64,000 nucleotides of DNA from Bacteroidetes bacterium GWB2_32_14 (GCA_001768235.1 MENK01000035.1:188183-252182); one strand, 5' to 3'; positions 43,925 to 53,478 are shown, counted from the stretch's first letter. The notes: generated by a model from the sequence alone, not told the origin. Made by a program: numbers and translations.

Positions 43925-44620
43925 GTGGTAAAGAGAAAACTGATCCGCTTTGCCGAAATGGAAACGTTTAACCATGTGGTACAAGCACCTTTCGACGAAG
44001 TATTTCAAAAAGATTATAAATTAAAGGGAAACTGGAATAAAGATTTTTTTAAAAATAACAATCCTATTATTCTTGAGCTGGGATGCGGAAAAGGAGAATA
44101 TACGGTTGGACTGGCCAGGCAAAATACAGAAATCAATTTTATAGGTGTTGATATTAAAGGAGCCCGTATGTGGCGTGGCGCTAAAACTGCGATTGAATCA
44201 GGAATGAAAAATGTCGGATTTTTGCGTACCCGAATCGATTTAATAAATTCCTTTTTTGCCGAAAGCGAAATTTCTGAGATTTGGATTACTTTTCCCGATC
44301 CTCAACCTAAAAAACAGTTTAAACGATTAACCTCGACACGGTTTCTTGGATACTATCAAAAACTGATTGTTCAGAATGGGATCATTCATTTAAAAACAGA
44401 TAGTGCCGAACTTTATGCATATACCCAAAAGCTGGTTGAGTTAAATAAGCTGGAAATAGATATTTGTACCGATAATCTCTATAACTCAGAAATTGTTGAT
44501 CCCGTGTTATCCATAAAAACCTTTTATGAGCAGCAGTTTCTGATGAAGGGGAAACCCATTACATATATAAAATTCAAACTAGATATTTATAAAAATCTTG
44601 AAGAGCCCGAAGAAGAATAA
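43925..44620 (+). CDS. trmB: tRNA (guanine-46-N7)-methyltransferase
   Basis: This 231-residue SAM enzyme has motif I 'PIILELGCGKGEYTVGLARQ' and 'FIGVDIKGARMWRGAKTA'. The catalytic region is 'IWITFPDPQPKKQFKRLTST', with the Asp-Pro-Gln and Lys residues of the m7G46 active site. The N-terminus 'KLIRFAEMETFNHVVQ' is typical of Bacteroidota TrmB. The GTG at 43925 gives this start. The following gene overlaps its 3' end by 23 bases. Confidence 0.95.
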   Translation: MVKRKLIRFAEMETFNHVVQAPFDEVFQKDYKLKGNWNKDFFKNNNPIILELGCGKGEYTVGLARQNTEINFIGVDIKGARMWRGAKTAIESGMKNVGFLRTRIDLINSFFAESEISEIWITFPDPQPKKQFKRLTSTRFLGYYQKLIVQNGIIHLKTDSAELYAYTQKLVELNKLEIDICTDNLYNSEIVDPVLSIKTFYEQQFLMKGKPITYIKFKLDIYKNLEEPEEE

Positions 44621-44945
44621 TGTTGGATTTTTTCAACAGGTTTACCAGGTAGCAAGACTGATTCCTGCCGGAAGGGTTACAAGTTATGGCGCTATAGCAA
44701 AATACCTGGGAACAGCACAATCGGCCCGCATGGTGGGTTGGGCTATGAACGATTCACATTACCAAAAAGAATATGTACCCGCGCACAGGGTTGTTAACCG
44801 AAACGGATTATTAACCGGAAAACATCACTTCGGAAACTCAAATACCATGAAACAACTACTCGAAAACGAAGGAATTCAAGTGAAGAACGACCAGATTATA
44901 AATTTTGAAAAACATTTTTGGGATCCCGGTAAAGAACTTATATAG
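44598..44945 (+). CDS. Alkyltransferase-like (ATL) protein, DNA repair
   Basis: This 115-residue protein has the MGMT C-terminal domain: 'FFQQVYQVARLIPAGRVTSY' (about residues 11-30), the Arg-finger helix 'GTAQSARMVGWAMNDS', then 'VPAHRVVNRNGLLTGKHHFG'. The methyl-acceptor Cys of MGMT (PCHR) is Ala here (PAHR), so it cannot accept alkyl groups. It should bind O6-alkylguanine and flag it for nucleotide excision repair. The start is TTG at 44598, overlapping trmB by 23 bases; a later start is possible but would cut the first helix. Confidence 0.9.
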   Translation: MKSPKKNNVGFFQQVYQVARLIPAGRVTSYGAIAKYLGTAQSARMVGWAMNDSHYQKEYVPAHRVVNRNGLLTGKHHFGNSNTMKQLLENEGIQVKNDQIINFEKHFWDPGKELI

Positions 44946-44954
44946 TTGATAATT

Positions 44955-44988
44955 ACATCCGATGATTTATAACATCGGGTGTTTTTTT
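44955..44988 (+). terminator. Terminator after the holB-ATL run
   Basis: The stem 'acatccgatg' / 'catcgggtgt' (one wobble) has an 8-base loop and is followed by seven T. Confidence 0.85.
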
Positions 44989-45008
44989 ATGAAATAATAA
45001 ATATTAAT

Positions 45009-45016
45009 TATCTTTG
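45009..45016 (+). promoter_or_regulatory. Possible -7 element for mrp
   Basis: TATCTTTG fits TAnnTTTG and lies 30 bases before the mrp ATG, just after a terminator, so a new transcript is expected here. Confidence 0.55.
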
Positions 45017-45046
45017 CTGCGTTAATTTAAATTAAATAAAAATAAG

Positions 45047-46156
45047 ATGTCGTTTTCAAATTCAGATATTTTAAATGCCCTGAGAAATGTTAAACACCCT
45101 GAAACAGGGCAGGATATTGTTACAATGGGAATGGTTGACGAAATTTGGTTTGATGGTAACAAAACAGGGTTTACATTGAGCTTTAAAAAAGCAAACGATC
45201 CATTTGTTGAATCCCTTCGTAAAGCATGTGTTCAGGCAATAGAAAAAAACTTTGGCGAAAACATCGAGATAAAAGGAAACATAAAAATTAAAGTTCCCGA
45301 TAAAAAAGTTGTTGAAAAGAAAAATGCTTCCAAAGCATTGGGAAATGTTAAAAATATTATAGTCGTAGCATCAGGTAAGGGTGGTGTAGGTAAATCAACC
45401 ATTGCCACAAATCTTGCGGTCGCTTTGGCAAAAGCCGGGAGCAAAGTTGGACTGGTCGATGCCGATATTTATGGACCGTCAATACCATTAATGTTTAATG
45501 TTGAGAACCAACGTCCCCTGGTACGTAAAATCGATGGCGAAGATTGGATTACTCCTGTTGAGAACTATGGTGTAAAAATGCTTTCAATAGGATTTTTTAT
45601 TAATCCGAACGATGCATTGGTTTGGCGTGGCCCAATGGCATCAAGTGCTTTAAAACAATTGCTGCAACAGGGAGAGTGGGGTGAACTCGATTATTTGATT
45701 GTTGATTCACCTCCGGGAACCAGCGATATTCACCTTACTCTTGTTCAGGAAATGCCGGTTACAGGAGCCATAATTGTTAGTACTCCTCAGCAGGTTGCCA
45801 CGGCCGATGCTCTTAAAGGGATTAAAATGTTTACCGGGAAAAATATTAATGTTCCTGTTTTAGGATTGATAGAAAATATGGCATGGTTTACACCCGAAGA
45901 ATTGCCAAATAATAAATACTATTTATTTGGTAAGGATGGTTGTAAAACGCTGGCTCAAAACGAAAATATTCCTTTACTCGGACAGATTCCAATTGTTCAA
46001 AGCCTTCGCGAAGGTGGCGACACCGGGAATCCCGAGGCATTGTATGAGAATACAATAATAGGGAAAGCATTTAAAGATTTAGCTGCAAATGTTATTATAG
46101 CAGTTAACGAAAGAAATAGTAATTTAGCACCCACTCAAAAAGTAGAAATAAAATAA
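45047..46156 (+). CDS. Mrp/NBP35 family iron-sulfur carrier ATPase
   Basis: This 369-residue protein begins with a MIP18/DUF59 domain (about residues 1-85, 'LRNVKHPETGQDIVTMGMVD'). The ParA/Mrp ATPase follows: deviant Walker A 'VVASGKGGVGKSTIATNLAV' (about 108-127), 'GLVDADIYGPSIP', then 'LIVDSPPGTSDIHLT'. This is the layout of the Mrp/ApbC proteins that carry Fe-S clusters to target proteins. No CxxC pair is obvious in the C-terminal region. It is followed by a NifU-like gene with a 16-base gap. Confidence 0.93.
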   Translation: MSFSNSDILNALRNVKHPETGQDIVTMGMVDEIWFDGNKTGFTLSFKKANDPFVESLRKACVQAIEKNFGENIEIKGNIKIKVPDKKVVEKKNASKALGNVKNIIVVASGKGGVGKSTIATNLAVALAKAGSKVGLVDADIYGPSIPLMFNVENQRPLVRKIDGEDWITPVENYGVKMLSIGFFINPNDALVWRGPMASSALKQLLQQGEWGELDYLIVDSPPGTSDIHLTLVQEMPVTGAIIVSTPQQVATADALKGIKMFTGKNINVPVLGLIENMAWFTPEELPNNKYYLFGKDGCKTLAQNENIPLLGQIPIVQSLREGGDTGNPEALYENTIIGKAFKDLAANVIIAVNERNSNLAPTQKVEIK

Positions 46157-46172
46157 AAATAATTTATTAATC

Positions 46173-46418
46173 ATGGAACAAGCAAAAAGACAAGAATTGG
46201 AGCAAAAAATAAATGCAACAATCGAAAAAGTAAGGCCATATCTGGTTGCCGATGGTGGCGATATTAGTTTTGTTGAATTAACAAACGATCTGGTAGTAAA
46301 AGTTCGTTTATTGGGTGCATGTGGAGCATGCCCGTTTAGTTTACAAACACTTAAAAATGGTGTTGAACAAGCAATAAAAAAAGAAATACCCGAAATTAAA
46401 GAGGTTATTTCTGCGTAA
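46173..46418 (+). CDS. NifU C-terminal domain Fe-S scaffold protein
   Basis: This 81-residue protein is a single NifU/Nfu domain. 'KVRPYLVADGGDISFVELTN' is the standard opening, and 'GACGACPFSLQTLKNGVEQA' holds the CxxC that binds a 4Fe-4S cluster at a dimer interface. Its place directly after mrp fits a joint role in Fe-S cluster delivery. A strong terminator follows. Confidence 0.95.
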   Translation: MEQAKRQELEQKINATIEKVRPYLVADGGDISFVELTNDLVVKVRLLGACGACPFSLQTLKNGVEQAIKKEIPEIKEVISA

Positions 46419-46443
46419 TATTTTATTACAGTGATTTATTTTT

Positions 46444-46477
46444 GGGGTGCGAAAAATATTTTTTCGCACCCTTTTTA
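46444..46477 (+). terminator. Terminator after the NifU-like gene
   Basis: A 12-bp perfect stem (gggtgcgaaaaa with its complement, 46445-46456 and 46460-46471) has a 3-base loop and is followed by a T run. Confidence 0.92.
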
Positions 46478-46607
46478 TTTATCCCGTAACCAATTATTTA
46501 GTAGTTTTACACCTTGCTGTTCGAAATAATATGATTTGAAAATACTAAATTTTCAAAAAATCGGTTTAAAATTGTTGAAGTTAATATATTTAAACGCTTT
46601 TTAGAGA

Positions 46608-49313
46608 TTGAAAAGATATTTTGCCTATAGCCTGTTTTTTATAAGCCTGTTTTGGTTAATCTACGGATGTACTGCAAAACGGAATACCGCGTTAAACCGG
46701 ACATATCATTCGGTTACTGCAAAATACAATATTCTTTTTAATGGTTCCGAAAGCTTTAAAGAAGGACTTAAAAGTTACAACGAATCATACAAGGAAGATT
46801 ATTCCCGCATTTTACCGGTTTTTACTTATGGAGACCCGGAATTGTCGGCTTCTATAAAACCACAGATGGACAGGACAATAGAGAAATCATCGAAAGTAAT
46901 TAAAATGCATTCCATTACATCGAAACCCGAATCGAAGAAAGGTAAGATGACCGAGAAGGAGAAAAAGTTTTACAGTAAAAACGAATACAATGCCTACGTT
47001 GATGATGCATACTTATTAATGGGAGAAGCCTGGTTTTATGAAGCGGATTATACAACCGCAACTCAAACTTTAGAGTATGTTATTAAACAATTCGACGACG
47101 AGAAATCAAAATACCTTGCTTACAACTGGCTTGTGAGAACCAATGTGGAAAAAAAGGATTTTCGCGAAGCTCAGCTTTTACTCGAATCGATAAGCAGTGA
47201 TATTAAATATCCCGAGAAACTAAAATACCAATTAAACCTTACTTATGCCGATTTTTTTCTTAAACAGCAAGATGCAATAAATGCCGAACCATATATTAAA
47301 GAAGCTCTCGAAATGGCTCGAAAGAAAAAAGATAAGCTGCGATTAACCTACATTTATGCCCAAATATCTGAAACTCTCAATAAACAATCCATAGCGTTTG
47401 ATTTATACAGCAAGGTATTAAAAATGAATCCCCCGTATGAGATGGCGTTTAATGCAAAAATTAAACGGGCAGGATTATTTACCGGGGGAAGAACAGGGAA
47501 TACAATTAAAAATGAACTTTTAGCAATGCTAAAAGACGATAAAAACAATGATTATCAGGACCAGATTTACTATGCCCTGGGTGATATTGAAATGAAAAAT
47601 AAAAATGTGGATAAGGCTATCGAATACTATAAACTATCGGTAAAAACAAGTTTAAGCAATACCAATCAAAAAGGACTTTCGTATTTTTCTTTAGCCGATA
47701 TACACTTTAATCAGGCGAAATATCGTGAATCGCAGGCTTTTTCAGATAGCGCGATTGCATTACTTGATCCTGAATTCCCGGGTTATGCCGGGTTGGCAAA
47801 AAAAAATAAATACTTATCTAAATTGGTTGAGAATCTGAAAACGGTAGAATTTCAGGATAGTGTCCAGAAAGTTGCTAAAATGCCCGAGAAAGACAGATTG
47901 GTATTTATACAAAAAATTATTGATCAGCTAAAGATTGCTGAGCAGGAAGAAAAAGAAAGGGCTGCAGTATCGAACCGCCCGGGCGATTTACTAGCTGGCC
48001 GGTCGGGCATCAGGCCAAATACCGGAATTGACGAAAGCGGAAAATGGTACTTTTACAACCCGACAGCGAAAAGTTTTGGCGAACCCGAGTTTCGAAGGTT
48101 GTGGGGAACCCGTAAGCTCGAAGATAACTGGCGACGAAGCAATAAGCAAATTGTCGGGTTCGACCAGGTAAAACAAACTGAACTTTCTGATGATATTCTT
48201 GACCCTAAAAAGGGCTTAGATAATAAAAACCCTGAATTTTATCTTGTCGATCTGCCACTTACAGATTCTGCCCTGGAAATGTCACATATTAAAATTCAAA
48301 ATGCACTGTATAATATTGGAGAGATTTATAAAAACGACCTCGTGAATATTCCAATGGCTGTAAAAGCATACAAGGAGCTGATTCAACGATATCCCGAAAG
48401 CGATTTTAAAGTTGCATCATATTATAGCCTGTATAAAATCTATATGCAACAAAACGATATTTCGCAAGCCGATATTTACAAAAATATGATTATCAGAAAT
48501 TATCCGGAATCGAATTATGCCAAAGTACTTATTGACCCTGATTTTTTTAAACAAATCGAAAAAGAAAGCATTGAACAGAATACTTATTATTTGGAAACTT
48601 TCGAAAAATTTAAATCAAAGAAATATACCGAAACAATAACACGATGTGAAAATACAATAAATACAATAAGTAACAAGGAGCTGATATCGAAGTATAAATA
48701 CCTTAAAATTCTTGCATTGGGCCAACTTTATGGTACAGGCATTCTTAAAACAGAACTTGAAAAGTTTATTGCTGATTACCCGAAGGGTGAATTAAATCAA
48801 TATGCAGGGGAATTACTGGCTTACGTGAAAAAGAACGAACTTTCCCAGGTAAATACCCCGCCTGTTAACAGTCCGAAAACATCAGAAGATACCCTGTTAA
48901 TCGAAAACAGGAATGCTGAAATACAGAAAAAAATAGAACAACTTTATTCGTTTAATGATAAAAGCGAACATTATTTTGTTCTGATTATAGTAAAAAAGCT
49001 CGATTTAAATCAAATACGATTTAATGCAATAAACTTTAATCTCGATTATTTTATTCAAAAAGACTATAATACCGAAAGCCAGGACTTTAATAAGTTCTTT
49101 AACATTATTGTAGTTAAACCATTTGCTGATTATAACGAGGCAATGGAATATTATAAAACAATTGTTCCAAAAATTGATGATGTAGTTGGTCAAACCGAAA
49201 AAGATAATTTCAACTCTTTTGTTATTTCTGCAGAGAATTTTTTAAATTTTAATAAAGAAAAAGCAATTCAGGAATACCTGATATTCTTTAAAGAAAAATA
49301 CCTGAAAGATTAA
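46608..49313 (+). CDS. sprE: SprE/PorW, T9SS lipoprotein with TPR repeats
   Basis: This 901-residue lipoprotein (signal 'FISLFWLIYGCTAKR', Cys21) matches SprE/PorW. 'NRTYHSVTAKYNILFNGSES' near the N-terminus is a strong family marker. Tetratricopeptide-like helices fill about 110-420 ('YNAYVDDAYLLMGEAWFYEA'), followed by a linker and a second TPR stretch at about 560-760. PorW/SprE links the T9SS motor ring to the outer-membrane translocon and is needed for secretion and gliding. The TTG at 46608 is the only plausible start before the signal peptide. porX follows 43 bases downstream. Confidence 0.92.
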   Translation: MKRYFAYSLFFISLFWLIYGCTAKRNTALNRTYHSVTAKYNILFNGSESFKEGLKSYNESYKEDYSRILPVFTYGDPELSASIKPQMDRTIEKSSKVIKMHSITSKPESKKGKMTEKEKKFYSKNEYNAYVDDAYLLMGEAWFYEADYTTATQTLEYVIKQFDDEKSKYLAYNWLVRTNVEKKDFREAQLLLESISSDIKYPEKLKYQLNLTYADFFLKQQDAINAEPYIKEALEMARKKKDKLRLTYIYAQISETLNKQSIAFDLYSKVLKMNPPYEMAFNAKIKRAGLFTGGRTGNTIKNELLAMLKDDKNNDYQDQIYYALGDIEMKNKNVDKAIEYYKLSVKTSLSNTNQKGLSYFSLADIHFNQAKYRESQAFSDSAIALLDPEFPGYAGLAKKNKYLSKLVENLKTVEFQDSVQKVAKMPEKDRLVFIQKIIDQLKIAEQEEKERAAVSNRPGDLLAGRSGIRPNTGIDESGKWYFYNPTAKSFGEPEFRRLWGTRKLEDNWRRSNKQIVGFDQVKQTELSDDILDPKKGLDNKNPEFYLVDLPLTDSALEMSHIKIQNALYNIGEIYKNDLVNIPMAVKAYKELIQRYPESDFKVASYYSLYKIYMQQNDISQADIYKNMIIRNYPESNYAKVLIDPDFFKQIEKESIEQNTYYLETFEKFKSKKYTETITRCENTINTISNKELISKYKYLKILALGQLYGTGILKTELEKFIADYPKGELNQYAGELLAYVKKNELSQVNTPPVNSPKTSEDTLLIENRNAEIQKKIEQLYSFNDKSEHYFVLIIVKKLDLNQIRFNAINFNLDYFIQKDYNTESQDFNKFFNIIVVKPFADYNEAMEYYKTIVPKIDDVVGQTEKDNFNSFVISAENFLNFNKEKAIQEYLIFFKEKYLKD

Positions 49314-49356
49314 ATGTGCAATTTTCTGGGATACATAAATACCAATTTATAAAATC

Positions 49357-50907
49357 ATGAGAAATATAAGGATTTTGTGGACAGACGATGAAATTGATTT
49401 ATTAAAACCGCATATTCTTTTTCTCCAGGAAAAGGGTTTCGATGTGCAAACTGCAAATAATGGAGACGATGCCATTGAAATGACCAAAAAGCAGGATTTC
49501 GATTTGGTTTTTCTCGATGAAAATATGCCCGGGTTAAATGGGCTGCAGGTTCTTGAAATAATAAAATCGTTTAAGCCCGATTTGCCTGTTGTAATGATTA
49601 CAAAAAGCGAAGAAGAAGATATTATGGATCTGGCTATTGGTTCAAAAATTGCCGACTACCTTATTAAACCGGTTAATCCTAAACAAATCCTGTTAAGTAT
49701 AAAGAAAAATATTGACACCAAGCGCCTGATTTCAGAAAAAACACTTTCAGATTACCAGTCAGAATTCGGGAAAATAGGATTAAAGATTTCAGAAGCCCGG
49801 AGCTTTGACGATTGGGTCGATTTATATAAAAAACTTGTTCACTGGGAAATAGAACTCGAAGCAAACCAGGAGTCGGGAATGCAGGAAGTGCTTAAAATGC
49901 AAAAAGCAGATGCAAATATTGGGTTCTGTAAGTTTATTAAAAACAATTATGTGCAATGGTTCAATAATGCTGAAAAACCTTTGATGTCGCCCAATATTTT
50001 TAAAGAGCGCATTTTTCCCATGATCGATAAAGGTGAAAAAGTTTTTGTAATTGTAATTGATAATCTTCGCTTCGATCAGTGGAAAGTTATACAACCCGTG
50101 ATAAACGAATATTTTACAGTTGAACAGGAAGAGTTGTACTGCAGTATTTTACCTACAGCTACCCAATATGCCCGAAATGCAATCTTTGCAGGCCTTATGC
50201 CTCTTGAAATTGATAAGATTTACCCCGAATTTTGGCTAAACGACGAAGAAGACGGGGGTAAAAACCTAAACGAAAAAGAGCTTTTTGAAAGCCAGGTTAA
50301 GCGGTTGGGAAAGAACATAAAATTCTTTTACGAGAAAGTGAACCACCAGAAAACAGGCGAAAAATTGGTTGAAAATATCAATGATTTATTACACAACCAG
50401 GTTGTAATTTTGGTTTATAACTACATCGACATGCTTTCTCATGCCCGAACCGACTCGGAAATGATTCGCGAACTTGCAAATGATGAAGCTGCTTATCGAT
50501 CGCTTTCTGTTTCCTGGTTTAAACATTCTCCATTGTTTACCCTGATTAAAGAATTGCAGCAACATAAAGTTAAAATTGTTATAACAACCGACCATGGAAC
50601 GGTTAAAGTAACAAATCCGGTTAAAGTTATTGGCGACAGGAATACCACAACAAATTTACGATATAAAAACGGGAAAAACCTGAATTACAATCCGGGCGAA
50701 GTATTTGAAATAAGACAACCCGAAAAAGCACATTTGCCAAAATCAAATTTAAGTACAAGCTATATTTTTGCATACAATAATGATTTTTTGGCTTATCCAA
50801 ATAACTTTAGTCATTATGCAAATTATTATAAAAACACGTTTCAGCATGGGGGAATTTCAATGGAAGAAATGATTATCCCGTTTATCAAATTAAAACCAAA
50901 TAGTTAA
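49357..50907 (+). CDS. porX: PorX, response regulator with PglZ/alkaline phosphatase-like effector
   Basis: This 516-residue protein has a CheY-type receiver at residues 1-125: acidic pair D10-D11, phospho-acceptor D54 in 'FLDENMPGLNG', and K in 'YLIKPVNP'. A helical linker follows, then a PglZ/alkaline phosphatase-like domain at about 220-516, with metal-site motifs 'VIVIDNLRFDQW', 'PTATQYARNAIF', 'HARTDSEM' and 'TTDHGTVKV'. PorX works with the kinase PorY to control T9SS; its effector domain acts on cyclic or linear oligonucleotides in P. gingivalis. It sits between sprE and tsaE on the same strand. Confidence 0.94.
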   Translation: MRNIRILWTDDEIDLLKPHILFLQEKGFDVQTANNGDDAIEMTKKQDFDLVFLDENMPGLNGLQVLEIIKSFKPDLPVVMITKSEEEDIMDLAIGSKIADYLIKPVNPKQILLSIKKNIDTKRLISEKTLSDYQSEFGKIGLKISEARSFDDWVDLYKKLVHWEIELEANQESGMQEVLKMQKADANIGFCKFIKNNYVQWFNNAEKPLMSPNIFKERIFPMIDKGEKVFVIVIDNLRFDQWKVIQPVINEYFTVEQEELYCSILPTATQYARNAIFAGLMPLEIDKIYPEFWLNDEEDGGKNLNEKELFESQVKRLGKNIKFFYEKVNHQKTGEKLVENINDLLHNQVVILVYNYIDMLSHARTDSEMIRELANDEAAYRSLSVSWFKHSPLFTLIKELQQHKVKIVITTDHGTVKVTNPVKVIGDRNTTTNLRYKNGKNLNYNPGEVFEIRQPEKAHLPKSNLSTSYIFAYNNDFLAYPNNFSHYANYYKNTFQHGGISMEEMIIPFIKLKPNS

Positions 50908-50930
50908 AAAAAAGAGTTATCTTAGCATAT

Positions 50931-51347
50931 ATGCAAACATTTCAATTAAAATCCTTAACTGAATTGTCTGTTGTAGCCGATAAGTTTCTCCGGTTTACAA
51001 AAGGGAAAAAAGTGTTTGCTTTTTTTGGGCCAATGGGCGTTGGTAAAACAACGTTTATAAAAGCGTTATGTAACGAGTTGGGAGTAATCGAAATTGTTAC
51101 CAGCCCCACATTTGCGCTGGTTAATGAATATCAGACCGCGAAGGGACTGATTATTTATCATTTCGATTTTTACAGGATTAACAAAATCGAAGAAGTTTAC
51201 GATTTTGGATACGAAGATTATTTTTATTCGAACAATTACTGTTTTATTGAATGGCCCGATAAAATCGCCGAGATTCTTCCCGAAAATGTTGTCTTTGTTC
51301 AAATGGTCGAGAACGAAGACGGAACCCGTACTATAAATATCAGGTAA
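50931..51347 (+). CDS. tsaE: tRNA threonylcarbamoyladenosine biosynthesis ATPase TsaE
   Basis: This 138-residue P-loop protein supports the TsaBD complex that makes t6A in tRNAs reading ANN codons. Walker A is 'FFGPMGVGKTTFIKALCNEL' (about residues 32-51). 'VTSPTFALVNEY' is the conserved switch, and 'IYHFDFYRINKIEE' and 'CFIEWPDKIAEILP' are the family signatures. It follows porX by 23 bases. Confidence 0.95.
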   Translation: MQTFQLKSLTELSVVADKFLRFTKGKKVFAFFGPMGVGKTTFIKALCNELGVIEIVTSPTFALVNEYQTAKGLIIYHFDFYRINKIEEVYDFGYEDYFYSNNYCFIEWPDKIAEILPENVVFVQMVENEDGTRTINIR

Positions 51348-51407
51348 TTACAGGAGATTTGATTTTTTTGCTATTTCCCGTTTAGCAGGTTTTCTTTTAA
51401 ATTTATT

Positions 51408-51857
51408 TTATAAAGAAGAATTTATTTTATTAAAGCTTTTATATGTCCATTTTTCTGCTTCTTCAATACATGAAAATTGTTTAAATTCTCTTGATGTGTT
51501 CTTGGGAATTAATTTCTTCATCGAGATTTCTCCAAAAGTATTACCCGGTTTTATATAAGCAATTTTTTTCAGTGGCAATAATTTAAACCGGGGATAGACT
51601 TCTTGTAGTATCCATTTAACATCTTCATCTCTTAATACCTCCAATTTCGAAGAATCAACCAATAATGATTTTACGTTCATCTTTGAACATAATTCAACTG
51701 TTTTCATCATCAGTTTTCTAACCGTGGCAGAATCTACAAAACCTTCAACAGCAATATAAGCTGTAGTTTTTTGCTTTAAATAAATTATGCATACTTTTTC
51801 GTCATTTAAATATATCATACCGTCAAAATTTTTAAATTCGTTTTTATAAAGATTCAA
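51408..51857 (-). CDS. STAS/SpoIIAA-like small protein
   Basis: This 149-residue soluble protein has the alpha/beta rhythm of STAS-domain proteins of the Bacteroidota SpoIIAA-like group. 'AYIAVEGFVDSATVRKLMMK' is followed by 'KSLLVDSSKLEVLRDEDVKW', which carries the Asp-Ser pair seen near the STAS phosphorylation loop, then 'IAYIKPGNTFGEISMKKLI'. No function is known. It stands alone between the porX-tsaE run and a 400-base gap. Confidence 0.5.
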   Translation of the reverse strand: MNLYKNEFKNFDGMIYLNDEKVCIIYLKQKTTAYIAVEGFVDSATVRKLMMKTVELCSKMNVKSLLVDSSKLEVLRDEDVKWILQEVYPRFKLLPLKKIAYIKPGNTFGEISMKKLIPKNTSREFKQFSCIEEAEKWTYKSFNKINSSL

Positions 51858-52257
51858 AATGGAATTATTTATTACTTAAAAATTTAAAAACCTGATCCCC
51901 TTCCACTTATATGTGCCTTATTTTTTAAAAAGGTAACCCTGAACACGACATGTTATAAAACATATTCCTTAAAATCAATCGTAATCAGGTGATTTAGACA
52001 TGTGTTTTTTTATAAGAACCAGGTTGTTTTTTATATTAACGGATCATTTGATTTACAGGTATGAGTAAATAGACGAAAAGGCATATTTTACCGATTAAAA
52101 TAAAAAATCCCTGTATTAGTTCTTAATATCTGGATGTTTTTTAAAATAGAACCGGGGTTCTTATAAAATACTTCAAAATACTTGATAAAGAAATGGATTT
52201 GTATTATTTTGTACCTCTTCAAAATCAAATGCAATAGTTATTCCTAAATCATAAATT
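51858..52257. other. 400-base gap, no gene recognised
   Basis: The stretch is AT-rich, with short near-repeats such as 'acatgttataaaacata', but no convincing frame, RNA fold or terminator. It probably carries the promoters of the STAS-like gene and of ald; 'tattattttg' (52202-52211) is near the -7 consensus but not a match. Confidence 0.4.
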
Positions 52258-53478
52258 ATGCCGGAGAATAATAAATCATCGCACTATACATTGGGCAAAA
52301 CCAGCCTGATGCCCCAGGAAGAAAAACTCGAAACAGGCAAAAAGAGAGAAAAGTTGGTTGTTGGTATTCCAAAAGAAAACAGGGAATACGAAAGCAGGGT
52401 TGGATTAACACCCGAGGCAGTTGAATTACTTGTTAGTAACGGCCATGAAATAATTATTGAATCGGGTGCCGGAGCAAATGCAAATTATACCGATAAAGAT
52501 TATTCAGAATGCGGAGGATTAATAGTTACAAACAAGAGCGATGTTTTTCGCTGCGATATTGTACTTAAAATAGCACCACCTGCAATCGAAGAGATTGATA
52601 TGTTAAAATCGGGTTCTGTATTAATTTCGTCGTTGCCATTTCAGATTCAAAGCGATGAATATATCCGGAAACTAATTCATAAAAAGATTACAGCGATTTC
52701 TTTTGAAGGATTAAAAGATAAAGACAACTGTTATCCTGTATTACGGTCGATGAGCGAGATTGCAGGTACAACATCAATTCTAATAGCAGCCGAATATTTA
52801 AGTAATGTTCACGATGGTAAAGGTGTTTTATTGGGTGGTGTAACAGGAATTACTCCAACAGAAGTTATTATCCTGGGGGCTGGTACAGCAGCTGAATATG
52901 CCGCAAGGGCAGCATTAGGATTAGGCGCATTTATTAAGGTGTTCGATCACTCTATTTCCAAATTAAAACGATTGCAACTAAACTTATCGCGTCAGCTTTT
53001 TACTTCTGTTTTTCATAAACGGGTTGTCGAAAAACATTTAAAATCTGCCGATGTGGTCATCGGGGCAATGCACCTGGGCGACAAGGGCCCCCAATTTCTA
53101 ATTACAGAAGAAATGGTGAAAATTATGAAAAAAGGTTCTGTAATTATTGATATCAGCATCGATCAGGGTGGTTGCATTGAAACGTCAGAATGCATGAACT
53201 ATTCAAATCCATCGTATATAAAACACGGAGTTATTCATTATAGTGTTCCTAATATTGCATCACGTGTAGCCAGAACAGCATCTATAGCATTAAGCAACGT
53301 GTTTAATCCCTTACTTTTTAGTATTGCAGAAGCCGGGGGCGTACAAAAGTTACTTAAAGAAGATATCGGGTTTCGTCACGGGGTTTATATTTACAACGGA
53401 ATATTAACCAGTTCCAGCATTGGCAATTATTTTGGGATACCATCGAAAGATATTGATTTGCTGATGGCTGCCTTTTAA
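52258..53478 (+). CDS. ald: Alanine dehydrogenase
   Basis: This 406-residue NAD-dependent enzyme interconverts L-alanine and pyruvate plus ammonia. The N-terminal domain has 'VGIPKENREYESRVGLTPEA' (about residues 36-55) and 'IESGAGANANYTDKDY'. The Rossmann domain has 'EVIILGAGTAAEYAARAALG', and 'IDISIDQGGCIETS' and 'PNIASRVARTASIALSN' are signatures. The N-terminus is about 30 residues longer than in the Bacillus enzyme. The family also includes the transhydrogenase alpha subunit, but the length and motifs favour Ald. Confidence 0.92.
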   Translation: MPENNKSSHYTLGKTSLMPQEEKLETGKKREKLVVGIPKENREYESRVGLTPEAVELLVSNGHEIIIESGAGANANYTDKDYSECGGLIVTNKSDVFRCDIVLKIAPPAIEEIDMLKSGSVLISSLPFQIQSDEYIRKLIHKKITAISFEGLKDKDNCYPVLRSMSEIAGTTSILIAAEYLSNVHDGKGVLLGGVTGITPTEVIILGAGTAAEYAARAALGLGAFIKVFDHSISKLKRLQLNLSRQLFTSVFHKRVVEKHLKSADVVIGAMHLGDKGPQFLITEEMVKIMKKGSVIIDISIDQGGCIETSECMNYSNPSYIKHGVIHYSVPNIASRVARTASIALSNVFNPLLFSIAEAGGVQKLLKEDIGFRHGVYIYNGILTSSSIGNYFGIPSKDIDLLMAAF

